Assembly (NCBI RefSeq): GCF_037975245.1
Contig: NC_092567.1
Span: 22,447,376-22,511,375, forward strand
Length of the DNA: 64,000 nucleotides
Source: Apostichopus japonicus
Lineage: Eukaryota > Echinodermata > Holothuroidea > Aspidochirotida > Stichopodidae
Direction of reading: 5' to 3'
This document shows, in pieces, positions 23,687-37,400 of the stretch. The translations under genes were made by a program, and so were the position numbers. Below the pieces are notes generated by a model. The model saw only the letters and a program-made list of their open reading frames with translations, did not search any database and had not been told where the DNA came from. Each line of letters begins with the position of its first letter. Within the stretch, counting starts at the first letter, position 1.

Positions 23687-26600
23687 GAACAATGATTTAT
23701 ATTGGTTATGAATGAAGACTATGGTAGATTGTGATTTGTTTGTTCCGTATATCGTGGCCGTACTTACAAAGTTCAGATCACATTTATCACTGAAACAAGT
23801 ATGATGTGGGTATGATTTACTGAACGGAGTTCCGGGTAGAGTTCATTCGTCTGTTCGCACCAAGAATCTGCAACATATATACTATACGCTAATCAGCTAG
23901 GGATTTAATGCCCTCATAAAGAAAGCTGGATTTTGCGCGACATTCACAAATATGGCGATATATTACTGATGAAAATAACTAGATGGCAATTAGTCAAGAA
24001 ATAACTTTCAAAACACAAAATTTATAGACAGGCATGATTACTAATAAAATCCCACATGCATAATACAGAAAGATTTTGATCCATGCAGCCTGCACAAAAA
24101 TACAGAATGTGCCAACGAATCCTCCACCAATCGGATACGAGGAACCACAGAGACTTGATCTTGCGCATCCGGTTGTCCAACCCAGATAGCTCAATCTAGA
24201 TGTGAAAGTTTGATTTCGTCTGGCCCTTTGGCCTTGCTTCACATTCGTGAACGCAAGAGAAATCGTGGTTTTGTTAACCACAGGGAGGTGACAGAGCGTA
24301 ACCCGGGCAGGTTCACCTGTTCCAGATCAAGGAGTGAAGAACGAACAGGGAAGCATTGCGCAGGCATAAAAAGGTCACGATGATTGTTAATTAAACGACA
24401 CAAGGTAACAAATGGATTTAAATGAGAATCGGGGTTGCGTGATCCTACAAGCGTTCACGTTACAATTTTGATTGCCCTTACGGGGTCAGGAACCTCCCGG
24501 AAAGGAGGATCATGACCGCAGGTCTGATCCTGATTATGCGAGTGTTCACATAACAATCTTGATCCCCATTGATCCCCCATTGATCCCCATTGTGGGGCCA
24601 GCTCCATCTTCCCTTCTCATGTGTGAAGAAGCCCTGCATTCCAACCAATGTTCTCCTCTTGGCCATTGGAGAAAATTGAGAACCCCCTTATCTAAACTAT
24701 GCATTTAGTCAATGCAAATTAAAGTTATTTCAAGCCCAGATTCTTCCATATAATACATAAAACTAGGCTAGGTACCACCATTATGAAAGTGTGGTAGGTT
24801 CCATGTCTTCAAATCGCTGGTGCACATTGGTAATTTTCTGTAAACATCTGTTGTGATACAGATGCATATGCATCAAAATTAAAAATTTAACTTTGATCAG
24901 TTCGAACGGTAATATTTTCGAGGCAAGTGAGAGAAATGCTACAAATCCCACCCTCTTCTTTAATTAACCTCGCTGTCATGAAAGCCAAAATGCTGTAATT
25001 CATAGTTCTAAAAGTTTTAAGGAACGACATTCAACCTCCCCCACAACTTTTCGGAGGAAGAAAAAAAAAAAAGGTTAAAAATTTGACAACTTACATTATT
25101 ACCTAACTCCAATTCTGAGTGGTCAAAGAGCTGGGCAATCCGCCTTTTTTTTTTCTTCGGCCAAAGTTTTCTTAATTACGTCAAGTTTCCCAAATTAGTC
25201 ATTTCTTCCGAGCTTTCTCTTTTTATATATAACAAAAGCTGTCCGTTCGTGAGCACGAGTGACACTTAATAATACTACATATATATACACACACCGTCAC
25301 ATTATTGCAGCTGATAATTATTTGATATTTTGAAGCATTCTTTGTATGTACAGTAGAGAATCAATGTGAATATTAAGTGCTTTTAATTGATACAAGGATG
25401 TAATACTCAAAAACTAGAAAAAGAATTAATAAGGGGGAGGGGAGAAAAAAACGAGAAGATTCTTTTACGATCGTCGAGCTACATAATATTTAGCTCGAAC
25501 AAGGAAAGATGAGAAAAGGAAAGCATAGTAGCTTTGTAATTACTTCAATATTGGCATTTTTCCTGGCAAGGAATCTAACTACCTGTGAACATTATCAGGA
25601 AAAGATGCCAGAACTACTAACAAGGAAATTGGTGAACAATGCCAAGTTTTTTTCATAATGGAACGTTCAGAACAATATATTACAAAGAACATTGTCATAA
25701 CAGCTACAGGAAAAAATCGCTCTACAGTTTGCACTTTTCTTTTTCTTTCGAAGGACTGTGGAAATGATTTTTCGGATGACTGACGAGTCTGGTGATTTTT
25801 CGGCTGCGGTGGTAATTAACGATAATAATAATAATCATGTCAGGTGGCTTGGACGACAAGTTACTTTATCCACTTTTACCATGCGGGCAGCACAAAACAT
25901 GTGGGGGAAAGGCTAATCGGGCTTGTACAAACTAACACTTCCTGTCCGGTTAATCGCTATCCAATTAACACTCGTAACTCATTACGAATATTTTTATTAA
26001 GTACTTGGACAATTTGAGAAAACATTTTTTGAACCCACACCTACGAGAGGTTAAGTTCAACTGCTTTACGTGCCAACACTGAAGCAAACAGAGAGGCTGT
26101 GCAACTTAATCGACTTCCTCAATTGGGCCCACTGGCCCGGTGTCCCCAAATATCAACTTTTTATCAATGTTCAGTATTTAGATCACAACATCCACCGATA
26201 TCGATTTCAATATTTGAGCCAAAAACAGTCGCCTAAATTAGTGCAAACATTGTCGCACCGCAATAGATAAGCAATACAGCGACGTTCCTGTGTTCGCTTG
26301 TAAGTTTAGACCTGTAGATGGCCAAACATCCTATAATCACCAGTGTAATGCACAAACATGATACTTACCAGTGAGGGAACACTAAGTTACTCTCTCCACA
26401 ACCATAAGATTCCACTCACCAGTATCCTTACTACATAGTGCATACTTAAAGTAACCATTGGCATTTCCAGAACTCATGAACAAAACAATGTACAGTATTA
26501 CTGTGTAGACCATGCAGGTACTTGCAAGATAACACTATGGGTAAATTCCGTCGCACACCTTACAAGTCAAATCCTTAAGAGTAAAAAATTTAGAAAAAGG

Positions 26601-26840
26601 AAAAAAAATGAAAGCCTGTTACCAAACTACTTATCTACTACAAAAACCCTGTTGTTTACACTCCTTCCTCCAAGTTTATCTCCACGGCCCTTAATCCCAC
26701 TTTCCCATCATCTTGCCTCTCTCTCCTTTGTTGTGTTCCATTGGCTCTCTCCATTCATTGCTCATTTGTCCGATTCAACTGTCTGCGTCTTTGAGTATGT
26801 TCTTAATTAATTCGTTTTTGTTTCAGCTAGTCTCCGAACG
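23687..26840. other. Non-coding stretch
   Basis: Nothing is recognised beyond simple features: a small triplication of TTGATCCCCATTGATCCC at about 24560-24595, a few poly-A and poly-T runs, and AT-rich filler. No exon is supported. Confidence 0.4.
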
Positions 26841-27068
26841 AAGATCCTGTTGGGATCTAAACGTCAGGCCCTCTGAACCTGAATTGTAAGTCAAATCCTT
26901 CTCGTTGGTAACGAGTCGTTACCCACTGAAGCGGCGAAAATCATGTGTCTGTCCCGAGTTTGAGGGCCTGACGTTTCGATCCTAGCAGACCTTTCTATGG
27001 AGTAAAACTCAGAAGAAGTTCGTCAGCTCTGAAGAAGATCCTGCTACTGCTGGAAATATTCCAGCACA
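26841..27068. repeat. Inverted dispersed repeat with GATCC...GGATC hairpins
   Basis: GATCTAAACGTCAGGCCCTC at 26854-26873 is matched, inverted, by GAGGGCCTGACGTTTCGATC at 26962-26981 (19 of 20 pairs), 88 bases apart. Each is next to a short GATCC-TGTTG-GGATC-like hairpin. Between them GGTAACG and CGTTACC form a third hairpin (26907-26923). Downstream, CTGAAGAAGATCCTGCTA (27030-27047) repeats the hairpin's left side and runs into TGCTGGAA-ATA-TTCCAGCA (27047-27065). A related core, CTAGGATCGAAACG, recurs at 63680. The CTGAAGA...GAAAC layout recalls repeats in retroelement ends. The family is not identified. Confidence 0.6.
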
Positions 27069-30000
27069 GGCTTTTTGTAGCTTTTACAGTTGCTGGTTTG
27101 TTTTGTTTTGTTTTTCTCCTTGAACTATTTCAAGGTAATGGCACCTAAAGTATTTAGCGTAGGTATTTTTACATCAAACGGCTGGTACTTTGCTACTTTC
27201 ACTTATTAATAAAGTTATCAAATGTTACAACTTACATGAATTTATTTTGATAAAATGCATAGCAGTCTATATGCCAAATACCACTTGGCAACAGTAAACA
27301 AAGACCAGCTTGTGGTATCCCCCCTATAGAACTGCTGGTATGAGTGCCAGTAGATAACATTAGGCTGAGTATTACTGTGGTAGTCTAGTAAAGGTACTAT
27401 CCTTTTTTTGATATTTTACCTGGACAGTCACTTGACAGAGTCATGCATTGTTCATATTTCATCTGCCTTAAAGCCAAGTTTTTTTACACGCCACAGACAA
27501 AGGCGTTTTTGTTGTCAGATTATGTATGAAGTATCATAGCTCAGAAAAATATACATCTCCAATATCTATCGATACCAACATTATCAAACCAGAATATCAG
27601 CTACAACATATTCAAATCCAGACACAAGTCATCAGTTTTTTTTTTTTTTGTATCATATCCTTTTGTACTATAACTTTTTATGTCTTTTCATGCGACTGTT
27701 ATATATGTACCTTTAAAATTTTATTGTCTTATTTGATATTGTCTATATACATAATGACTTTTTTGCTTTCTTTTCTTCTCATACATGGAACATATAAACA
27801 CAGAGCTTCAATTTATAAGCAAGCCAAAAAAAGAAATCTTTTGTAAGACAAGACTAGAAAAGAAAGTGAACGTTAAGACACTACAATGTATTAAAGAAAA
27901 TCAGGTAAGGGAAAGTAGCAGAATAACTTGTAGTAACAGACCAGAGTCAACCTGTAAACTCAGGGGAAGTCCCACAGCAGTATCAAGGACGACATACATA
28001 CACACTGCTCTGTACTACGCATACTAGTATATAATAGTAGAATACTTATTAAGCACAGACTTCCTCCCTAAATGAAAATTAAGATATATTGTAGATGCTA
28101 CCAAATATACTTGTATTTATAAACTTTCAGGTAAAACTACACCAGCTATCATTTCTTTATTTATTTTGTTCATGAATGAAAACATCACTCACTTCCAACA
28201 ATTTGTTTGTTTGTTTTTTCGCTTTCCAAAATGCACTCTGCGCAATATAAGCCTCTCTAAAATTAGTTGACGGCCAGTAAAATGAAGTAATTTCACTGGC
28301 CAATTTTTTTTTGTTTTTGTTTTTTTTTTTTTGGGTGTGTCAATTACATAATTTGAGGAATGATAATCTTGGAGGCTTCCTGGTGAAATTTTGACTAGAC
28401 TCCTTTTGGACATTCTAAACTGTATTGAATGTTCGTGTTCAGAGGGTAACTTATGAACAAAAATTAAACTTATATACTGCAGGCCTAGTGTACGTCAATT
28501 TCAGCTTCTCAAGCAGAAGAATCAACCCTCAGTTCTCGATCAATTATGTAATGGTGACGTTTACATCAATTCCTTGTCATTTTTGCAAAACATCACATTT
28601 GTTGTAAAAAAAAAGTTCAAACATTACTGTTCTATAGTATTAAAGATCTGTACTTTATCGTGGCCAGAATGTAATTGCTGCAAGGCTGACAAAGTCTTAC
28701 GGTGTGATTGTATCCAAGACTCTAATTAATATAATAAATATCCTTTATGTCTGAGAATTCATACATCAGAGTGTGGGGGGGGGGGGTTCAATACCAACAG
28801 AAAATGTACTTTTAAAAGGTTTAGGCAATATTTTCAAACACACTGTTACGTGCACTTCATGATATTTTAAAGTAAAACAATATCCTTCTGTGTTTCCCAA
28901 ACAGTACGTGACAGTTCAGTCGGAGAGCAAGGGGGGGGGGGGCAGGGCCAATGACTCTATGAAAGCTTTTCTATGTTTTGCATGGTACCATATCACCACC
29001 TCTCCATTTTTGGGTAAGTCAGATTAAAGGCGACAAAAACAGCATTGCACCAAACCTTATCATATTTATCTTGGTTAACCTCACACAAAAAAAAAAAAGA
29101 GCTAAAAAATGTAAATCTGCCAAACAAATGATAAAGCAATGACGTGTTTGAAAAGACCCCTTAAACCTGAGAAATATGTATATCTTTTGTCTCCACACAG
29201 GACCTTCCTGTCAACTGCCAGTGGAGAAAAAAATTTGGTGCTATCGGGCAAGATCAGGCTCTGAATAGACAAATTCGATGGAGTCTTTGTGCAGGGGGAA
29301 GTTGCAGGGTCACAAGGTCATTGATGGAGGCACCACAGCCTCTTTTGCTAGACTTGGAACTTTCACTGTTTTCACAAAGACCTTTGTTTACAAACAATAG
29401 AATCCTTTGTTCCTGAGCAGAGAATGGGACTTAGGGTTTATTGTGCATGAACTGCTGTGTTGGCATAAAGGGGTTCCAACACTGAGTGATTCAGTAATAT
29501 TGATATATAAATATATATACATGTAATGTATATATTTAATGTATATGTAAGGGCAGTGGTGGGAGAGAGTGAACAATCCAAACACATTAATAAATGCATG
29601 CACTTAGACTACATGTGTTGCTCTCTCCAGCCTCAATCCTCACCTTCCCCCCTCTATCCTCTCCCTTTGGTGAACACATACATCTCAGAGTGGGCATGCA
29701 TATAAACAAAAAAATTGTCAAAATTCACTAGCAGATCTGGATAATTGGTTGCCATATTCTACTCCTGACAACAGAGGCCAAGCATAACAATGCATTTTTT
29801 GACCAGCAGGGTTCCCACATAGCCCATCAGTTTGCAGAAAGAACGAAATACAGAAAAACACCATTGCAGGAGAACAGTCTTTCTCGCCCCCCCCTTTTCC
29901 CATCCCACTCTGTCCCTCCCCTCCCCTAGCCACCATCCTCCCGTCTCTGCTCACTATGTCAGTCAACAATCCTACGTATGTTACAGTTTGTGTCACATCC

Positions 30001-33000
30001 TCTCTATAACGAACCAGTCATTAGTTCAGGGCATAAGTTAGCGTTCAAATTCTGTGTAGCAGTATTGAATCTCCCTGAAATTTTGTCTCCTTACAAAATA
30101 CTATTGTTCCTGTCTAAAGACAAAACAAACTGCTGTTACATCTCTTGCAATCGTAAAGCAATTTGACCCCTTCTTTTGAATATATGCATTTCGGCTCGGC
30201 GATGCGATACTGGATAAAATATTTCCTGAGTTTTATACATAATCTTTAAATCCTTCAATTAGTTGTCATCCATAAAATTTTCCCCCTTCCAGTACAACTT
30301 GTACGTGATCTGAAAACACAATCATAACCATACTGTACTCACGACGAAAGCTCGATCACCAATAATAGCCAAGCAACTTCATGTGAGTTAATGTTTAATT
30401 TTCATTGTTGGCAGAGAAAAATAGGGAAAAGCACAAATATACAAGTCTCACTGATGGTATGAAAGCAAGCAAGCAGGCAAACACACAGACAGACAGACCT
30501 ACTTATATACACACAGCATATCTGTCTTCTTTCCTGTCCTCTGGTTTAATGATTGGCTGTTCTCTTCGGTTGGCCAAAACAAGGAAAAGGTGAACTTTGG
30601 ACTTGGCTTTTGTTTTACCACAAAGTGAAATACCACCATTTTCTAGGGGATTTCGGCCACACTGGATGACTCGTACCGAAAGTCAACATGGTTTACAAGC
30701 AAAGTTAATGAGTGCATCAAATAAAGGATTTTAGGGGCTTTCTTAACCACACACACGCACAGACACACACACACAAGCATCTAGGATATTTGTGGTGAAA
30801 TTGAATGGGAGGGCTATTGTTTGGTTGCATTTCAAAGTTGCATCATTAGGGTTGGGTTGCAAATTATGTTCCCATCGTTTCTACCAATACACCACAACAA
30901 ATTTATAAATTGTTTAGTCCAGTACGACCCACAAAAATTACTGTATTTTTTGGGGGGGACATTTGTGAAACTCAATGTTTGACTTTAAATTTGTTCAATA
31001 GTATTCCTTGTTTTTCCAATTACACAGTAATCTTTAAAGAAATTACCCCTAGCCATGATATACTCACAAAATGTTTTTCACAGAAATTTGTCTATGCAAT
31101 TTCAAGATGTAACCTATCGAAAATCAAAAAATGTAACTGAGGTGTCACATGTGCCACTTTGTCTCAAAGTAGCCGGTTGAATAACCCAGTCGGCAAGCAG
31201 TTTATGCCTCAGTCCACCACCCACCCATGTACATCGAAAATCTAATGCTAGCTGGCAATGTATTTTCTGCCAAACCTTCAAAGTTAACTTTGACCGTGAA
31301 GAAACTCTGTTCAATCTTGCTTAAATCCAGAGAAAATTGAGACACCATCAGCATTCTTTGTGCCTTTCTGGGAGTCATTCCCCCCCCCCCTCCACCCCCT
31401 GCTTCCCCCCACAAAGGTTCCTACTCAATGTACACACACACAAACATACAAACTGTACTATTAAAACGGTTCGTGAATCTGGTTAGAATTGCCAGGGACT
31501 AATTTAGACTGGTCATATCACATAGCAAATTAAATTGCTATATGTAACATGGTCAAAATGTGGTACAATTGTAAGAATACAGTCAGTTTGTGCATGTACA
31601 CAGGTACCACAATATTTTCCTAATCGAGACAAAAATCCAAGAGATTTTCACAAGTGCTACACAAATTTTAACCAAAATATTATTCCCTGGAAAACTTGAC
31701 TTCTCTTTATCAACCTTTGACCTTCTCGGTCTCCTAGACACATGTAAGTCAAATTAGCCCAAACTGCTGTACTTTATTGTTGAACTTCAATAACCTTGTC
31801 TGTTTATACTGATACATGATGTGAAAACTTTCATATACAGTAATATTATGTTTATGAACATCAAACCCACAGGTCACATATATATGCATATCACAGTATC
31901 ACCCCCTTCCTCATACCAGCAACAAACATAACGTACACTACGGTATGTCAATGACCTCTAGAAACAGACATTCCAAAACTTTGCGGAAGTTTTTTTTTTT
32001 TGTCCGGCCAACTTTAAATGTGAATAGTATTGTACACTACAGTTCCTTTTCTTTTAAGACTTGCCTTTCCATTTTTGCCACAACAACACTGTCCGACACT
32101 GTGTAGTGTGCGCCTTCATTAGTCCAAAATTAACCCATCGACCAATCACAAATGTGCTCTTATAATTTGGTCACACTACTTCCAAATTCAATTGTTATAT
32201 TTTGTTCTCTTTCTTTTTATGTCAACTACCTTAAAATATCAAAAACGGCCATCTCCGACCGAGCTTTTCTCTGCCGTGGATGACACGCTACCCCACACGC
32301 TGTAAGCGTTAGAAACAGGCTCTGCGACATTATTACAATTTATGCACTGCTCTGACTCTCTATCTCAGCTCTAGCTGGCTTTCCACTCCACATTCCAACC
32401 TTTTCTCTCTTTCTCACTCACTCTCCCTACATCTCTCACTCTCGCTGCTTGCGAAGACAATACCTCCGCACCTATGCGACTTGATAATACCCCATCCAAT
32501 TAACGCTTTGTTCGCACCACGAATTTCATTCAATTTATCACTGAACAAACAAAACCTCTCATTTAATGGCATGTGAGCGTGTGCAGGAACCTTATAGTAT
32601 AAAGTAATCTTAATTATGTATTCCATTTTGCGAGTGCTCTTGCCGTGCTTAGACAAATGCGCCGGAGAAGATACTGACTCAGCGGTGCACGGAGAGTAGT
32701 ATTAGTAGTAGTAGTAGCTAGGAGAGTCAGTAGCAGTTGATGCTGCGGGCTTCGTTTCCTCTCCAGCAAGCAACTCTGTCTCTCCATCTCCCTGGATCTC
32801 TCTCACTTTTTGTGGTCACACGATCATACACACACATACATACACACATACAGACTGATACAACAGAAAAGCCCTGTGATTTCCTTACAACTGCTGGCCT
32901 GCGAGCTACATCTAGGGCTTATTTTTGCTGGAGTATAATAGAATAAAAGACGAAAAATTTAAGCAGGTAGTGTGGATAACGCTCGGGCGGTTCGGAAACG

Positions 33001-33443
33001 TTTGGTAAAGAGCACCGGCCCGTTACACGCTCGAGCTGGAGACCTTGGGTGGTTTTTTGGTTTACTTGAACTATTTATAGATACCAAACCGGAATTGAGG
33101 ACCGGGTTTCAGAGGGTTGAATGTTTTCGGATCGCATGAACGCCTACCTTGGCTGACATTGCAACAAAAAGATACGAGGGGGTAGGTGGGGGGGGGGTGG
33201 AGATTTGTTTATGTACTTTGGGATAAATTCCAGTAATGCCAGGTAATTTTGTAGAACATCCCAATAGGTGGTGTACCATGACCATTTCATATTTAACGTG
33301 AACTAAAACTTTGTGAAATTATTTGTCAATCTACGTAAAAGTTCTACAATAATGTCAGTATTTTGGATATTGTTAAAACAAGAACAAAATTCAAGCATAG
33401 GAGAACTTGCTGTACTAATGAGATTTTTCTTTGTACAGAATTT
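27069..33443. other. Non-coding stretch with microsatellites
   Basis: No exon is recognised. The stretch contains GACA/CACA microsatellites at 30465-30500, 30747-30776 and 32826-32852, G-runs near 28776 and 28931-28942, and a CT-rich block at 32340-32450. The 32.2-33.1 kb part has more CpG and could hold a promoter, but no defined start site is visible. Confidence 0.4.
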
Positions 33444-34403
33444 ACAGTAGACACTGCTCTTGACAAGGTACAGAAGTACAGTGGACACTGCTCTTGACAA
33501 GGTACAGAAGTACAGTAGACACTGCTCCTGAGAAGGCACAGAAGTACAGTAGACACTGCTCGTGAGACGGCACAGAAGTACAGTAGACACTGCCTGTGAG
33601 ACGGCACAGAAGTACAGTGGACACTGCTCTTGAGAAGGTACAGAAGTACAGTGGACACTGCTCCTGAGAAGGCACAGAAGTACAGTAGACACTGCTCGTG
33701 AGATGGCACAGAAGTACAGTAGACACTGCTCGTGAGACGGCACAGAAGTACAGTAGACACTGCTCTTGAGACGGCACAAATGTACAGTAGACACTGCTCT
33801 TGAGAAGGTACAGAAGTACAGTGGACACTGCTCCTGAGAAGGCACAGAAGTACAGTAGACACTGCTCGTGAGACGGCACAGAAGTACAGTAGACACTGCT
33901 CGTGAGACAGCACAGAAGTACAGTAGACACTGCTCTTGAGAAGGTACAAAAGTACAGTAAACACTGCTCCTGAGCAGGTACAGAAATACAGTGGACACTG
34001 CTCTTGAGAAGGCACAGAAGTACAGTAGACACTGCTCTTGAGAAGGCACAGAAGTACAGTAGACACTGCTCTTGAGAAGGCACAGAAGTAAAGTAGACAC
34101 TGCTCTTGAGAAGGCACAGAAGTACAGTGGACACTGCTCTTGACAAGGTACAGAAATAAAGTAGACACTGCTCTTGAGAAGGCACAGAAGTACAGTAGAC
34201 ACTGCTCGTGAGAAGGTACAGAAGTACAGTAGACAATGCTCCTGAGACGGCACAAATGTACAGTAGACACTGCTCTTGAGAAGGTACAAAAGTACAGTAG
34301 ACACTGCTCCTGAGCAGGTACAGAAGTATAGTAGACACTGCTCTTGAGAAGGTACAGAAGTACAGTAGACACTGCTCTTGAGAAGTAAGTATAGTAGACA
34401 CTG
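33444..34403. repeat. 34-bp minisatellite, about 28 copies, with a 170-bp higher-order period
   Basis: About 28 head-to-tail units of 34 bases begin ACACTGCTCTTGAGAAGG and end CACAGAAGTACAGTAG. Variants include CTCGTGAGACGG, CTCCTGAGAAGG, CTTGACAAGG and CAAATGTAC. In the middle the variants recur in the same order every five units (units 6-10 and 11-15), a higher-order repeat of 170 bases. As 34 is not a multiple of three and the minus strand of the unit has no stop in any frame, all three minus-strand frames are open for over 300 codons. The peptide repeats every 34 residues and is rich in C, L, S and V. I call this DNA repeat, not gene. Confidence 0.95.
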
Positions 34404-37400
34404 TAGGTTGAGTGGTTGAGCAGAGGTGACTCAGTCACCAATAGAAGTTTCTGTCAAAAGGCAAACTAGGTCTCTCTTGAAATAGCAGAATGAGAGTGCA
34501 GTAGTTGTGTGGAGATAGGTAAGTGAGGAACCCTAAGTATTTATTTATATCCACAGAGTCAGTTGGCTTTGTGATTCCATGCCATACATTTTGCTCAAAT
34601 ATTCCAAAAAGATGCATATATATAGATATAAATATTAATAATTTAGAAAATGCTGTACATATGCACAATTTGCTATACAGTACATGTGGAAGGCTAGAAG
34701 TATAGGTTTGCCCTTTACAAATACAAAGAGTCTTTGAAGCAGGGACAGTACAATTCAACCTCTAGAGGCATCACCTTGGTAACTACCTTCCTTTGCCAAT
34801 AAATATTTTATGCCAATTACAGTATATACCACCATATAAGGACTTTCACATTCAAACCTTTTCTTTTCCTGATTCTCTTTCTTCTTTTCTTTCTAGTTCT
34901 TTTTTTTTTCATTTGCTTATTCTTCTCCTTTTCTTTCCACTTATTTCTTCCCTCATAACAAAAGCTCAAAATCTGACAAAGAACTTGCCAAAAGAAAAGA
35001 CCCTTTTGTGGTGATTCTCACAATTAAAGCAAGCTCTCTCTCTCTTGCGCTCTCTCCCGATGTATAGAGATGATACAATAGAAAATCTACCATGGAAACC
35101 TATTGACAGATGGCATTTCTAGCTCGTTCCCAGCTCGTCCGCATAGAAACAACAAAAGACCCGGCAACTAGCCACACTACTTGTCCTTCTTATTTGGAAA
35201 TCATTTTGATATATGAGCAGGAAAGACTGCCTGCTCTATGGTTGGAGCTTATTGTATTGTTTACACAGCCTTATCCTCCTCTCTCACTCTCTCCACTTAC
35301 TGTACTCTCGGAGGCCTCTCTATCTACATTTTATTGTAAAATTGTTGAAAATAGTCATAAAAAAAAAAAAAAGATCTAGTGGAAGCAAAATAGAAAGAGG
35401 GGGAAAAAAAATATTACAAAAATCTGCTTTTGAGTGGGCAGCTGCAGAAAGAGCTGAGCTTCATGAGACATGGATGAAGAAGAAACAGAGGGAAAGAAAA
35501 GAAAAGGAGAAAGACAATCACCCCTTGTTTAATTTCTTTCAATTTCTCTGACGTGGTAGGCATGCAAGAATGAGTCAGGGAAATGATTAGAATGTGAAGG
35601 AGCTCAAGGGGAAGGGACAGGGATCAAGGGATCTACCGTAAATTGAGGATCTACTTTTGGTGTGGCATTTAGGTAGCATGAAGCGAAGCAAACCGTTCAA
35701 GTCTTTTTTTATGGGAGAAGGATGGACAGGTAGCTCACCACTTAAAAAGAAGGCCTACACCCAAAACGTACTGCACTCTTATCGTACAGCAAAATTCCAC
35801 AAATTCTTTTATAAAACTTTTTGAGCAAAGTTTTCAAAGCGATCAAATTTGGTATTAATGTTCTTCGTGACAAATTACTTAGTTACACTAATATATGCAG
35901 ATTTTCTAACCTTGGACAAAAATTCAAAAATCGTTTGAAAATAATTCATGAATCCCCGAAATATCTCCCCGACGTGTCTTCCGATGACCTCTGTGTCGGT
36001 ATTTTTAACCGATCAGAATTCCTATCTGCATTTTCGAAACTAGCCTTATTTATAAAACAAAGACAAGATCTGACGATTTTTGTAGCCGGCCGTCCAAGAA
36101 GAAGAGAGGAGAGTAATGAGTCATAAGACGTGCTGTGTACTCGAGACTCCTCCGTAGGCGGTAGAATAACAGCGGGTAAAGTGGAGAACGCAGGGAGGTT
36201 AACATGTGTAACAATAAGATTTTCATCAATAGCATTGATTTTTTACTCGTTTTACCGAAATTCAACGCAGTTTTGTTGGTCGCACTAATTGAAAGCATCC
36301 TCGAGAAAATGCGTCACATCGAGTTCTTTGAAGTTTTGAGAATTTGTTTTGTTTTTCTCTCTCTCGTTCGACCCGAAAGTTGATAAATAATTCCCTAACA
36401 ATAGGACTGCCCGCTCGCTAATGGGTCATTATGGTAATTTGTTCACATATATCTTGCTGTACAGTACCGCACAGAGTAGAAAATACTTACGACACAGAAC
36501 GTGTGAAATTAGTCCAGGTTCTTCTATCCACCAGTTACAGTAACTGTACAGCATGGAAATCCAACTCCGATTTGCACAAACTTATCATTTCTAGGATTGT
36601 ACTGAGTAGTACCGTAGAAAAACATGGAATAAATTCTCCATGTGTGCAAACTGGCAATTTTGCAATTACAGCACTAATTTAGATTACTCAAACTTAGATT
36701 TATTTTCCTTTTTATTTCTATGCTTTTACAGTAAATTACTTATACTGTATAGATTAACCTATGAATGTTCCGATACAAAATTCCAAAACCGAAAACTTAT
36801 TTCGGTTCTCTACCAGGGAGGGCTAAGCATAACTTACTTTGCATTAGCATAACTTTTTGGATGCGGGCCCGGTTTATCACGAAGAAACAATTTACAGCAG
36901 ATCGTGCAACCCAAAGATTGTCATTTAGACCAGCCCTTTGCACAGAAAGAACTGTAGATCAGCCTTCACTGAATGTTAATGAACACACCAACCCAATACA
37001 GCATCGTTTATACTGTAGCTAATGTACTGTATATAGGCCTGCTGAGTAACAGTAAATACAGTAGGCTAGAAATCCCTTACTTTGAATTCTTCAGACCCTA
37101 CTGCCCTCAAATCCTTTCCCCTTCTTTACTCGCTTATTGCTCCCCTCCCCTTTGTTTCAATCCCCTCTGTCTCTTCACTCTCTCAACAATATCGTTTCCC
37201 CTCACCTCTAGCAATTCCTCACATCCCCTCTCTCACACCGATCCGGGCACACATCCTTCCTTACGTTTCACCTCATCTTCCCTATTCCTATCAGCTCACC
37301 ATCCCCTGCAAATACGTTCAAACTTAATTCCCAACCTGTGGGTACGAAAATTGGGGATGAGATGACCAAAATTCTATGAGTTCTAGTAGTTAATGTATTG

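Noticed and set aside
33303-34441. Three minus-strand open frames of 319-365 codons, possible cysteine-rich repeat protein
   Set aside because: They are the same 34-bp minisatellite read in three frames. No domain, signal or splice context supports a gene.
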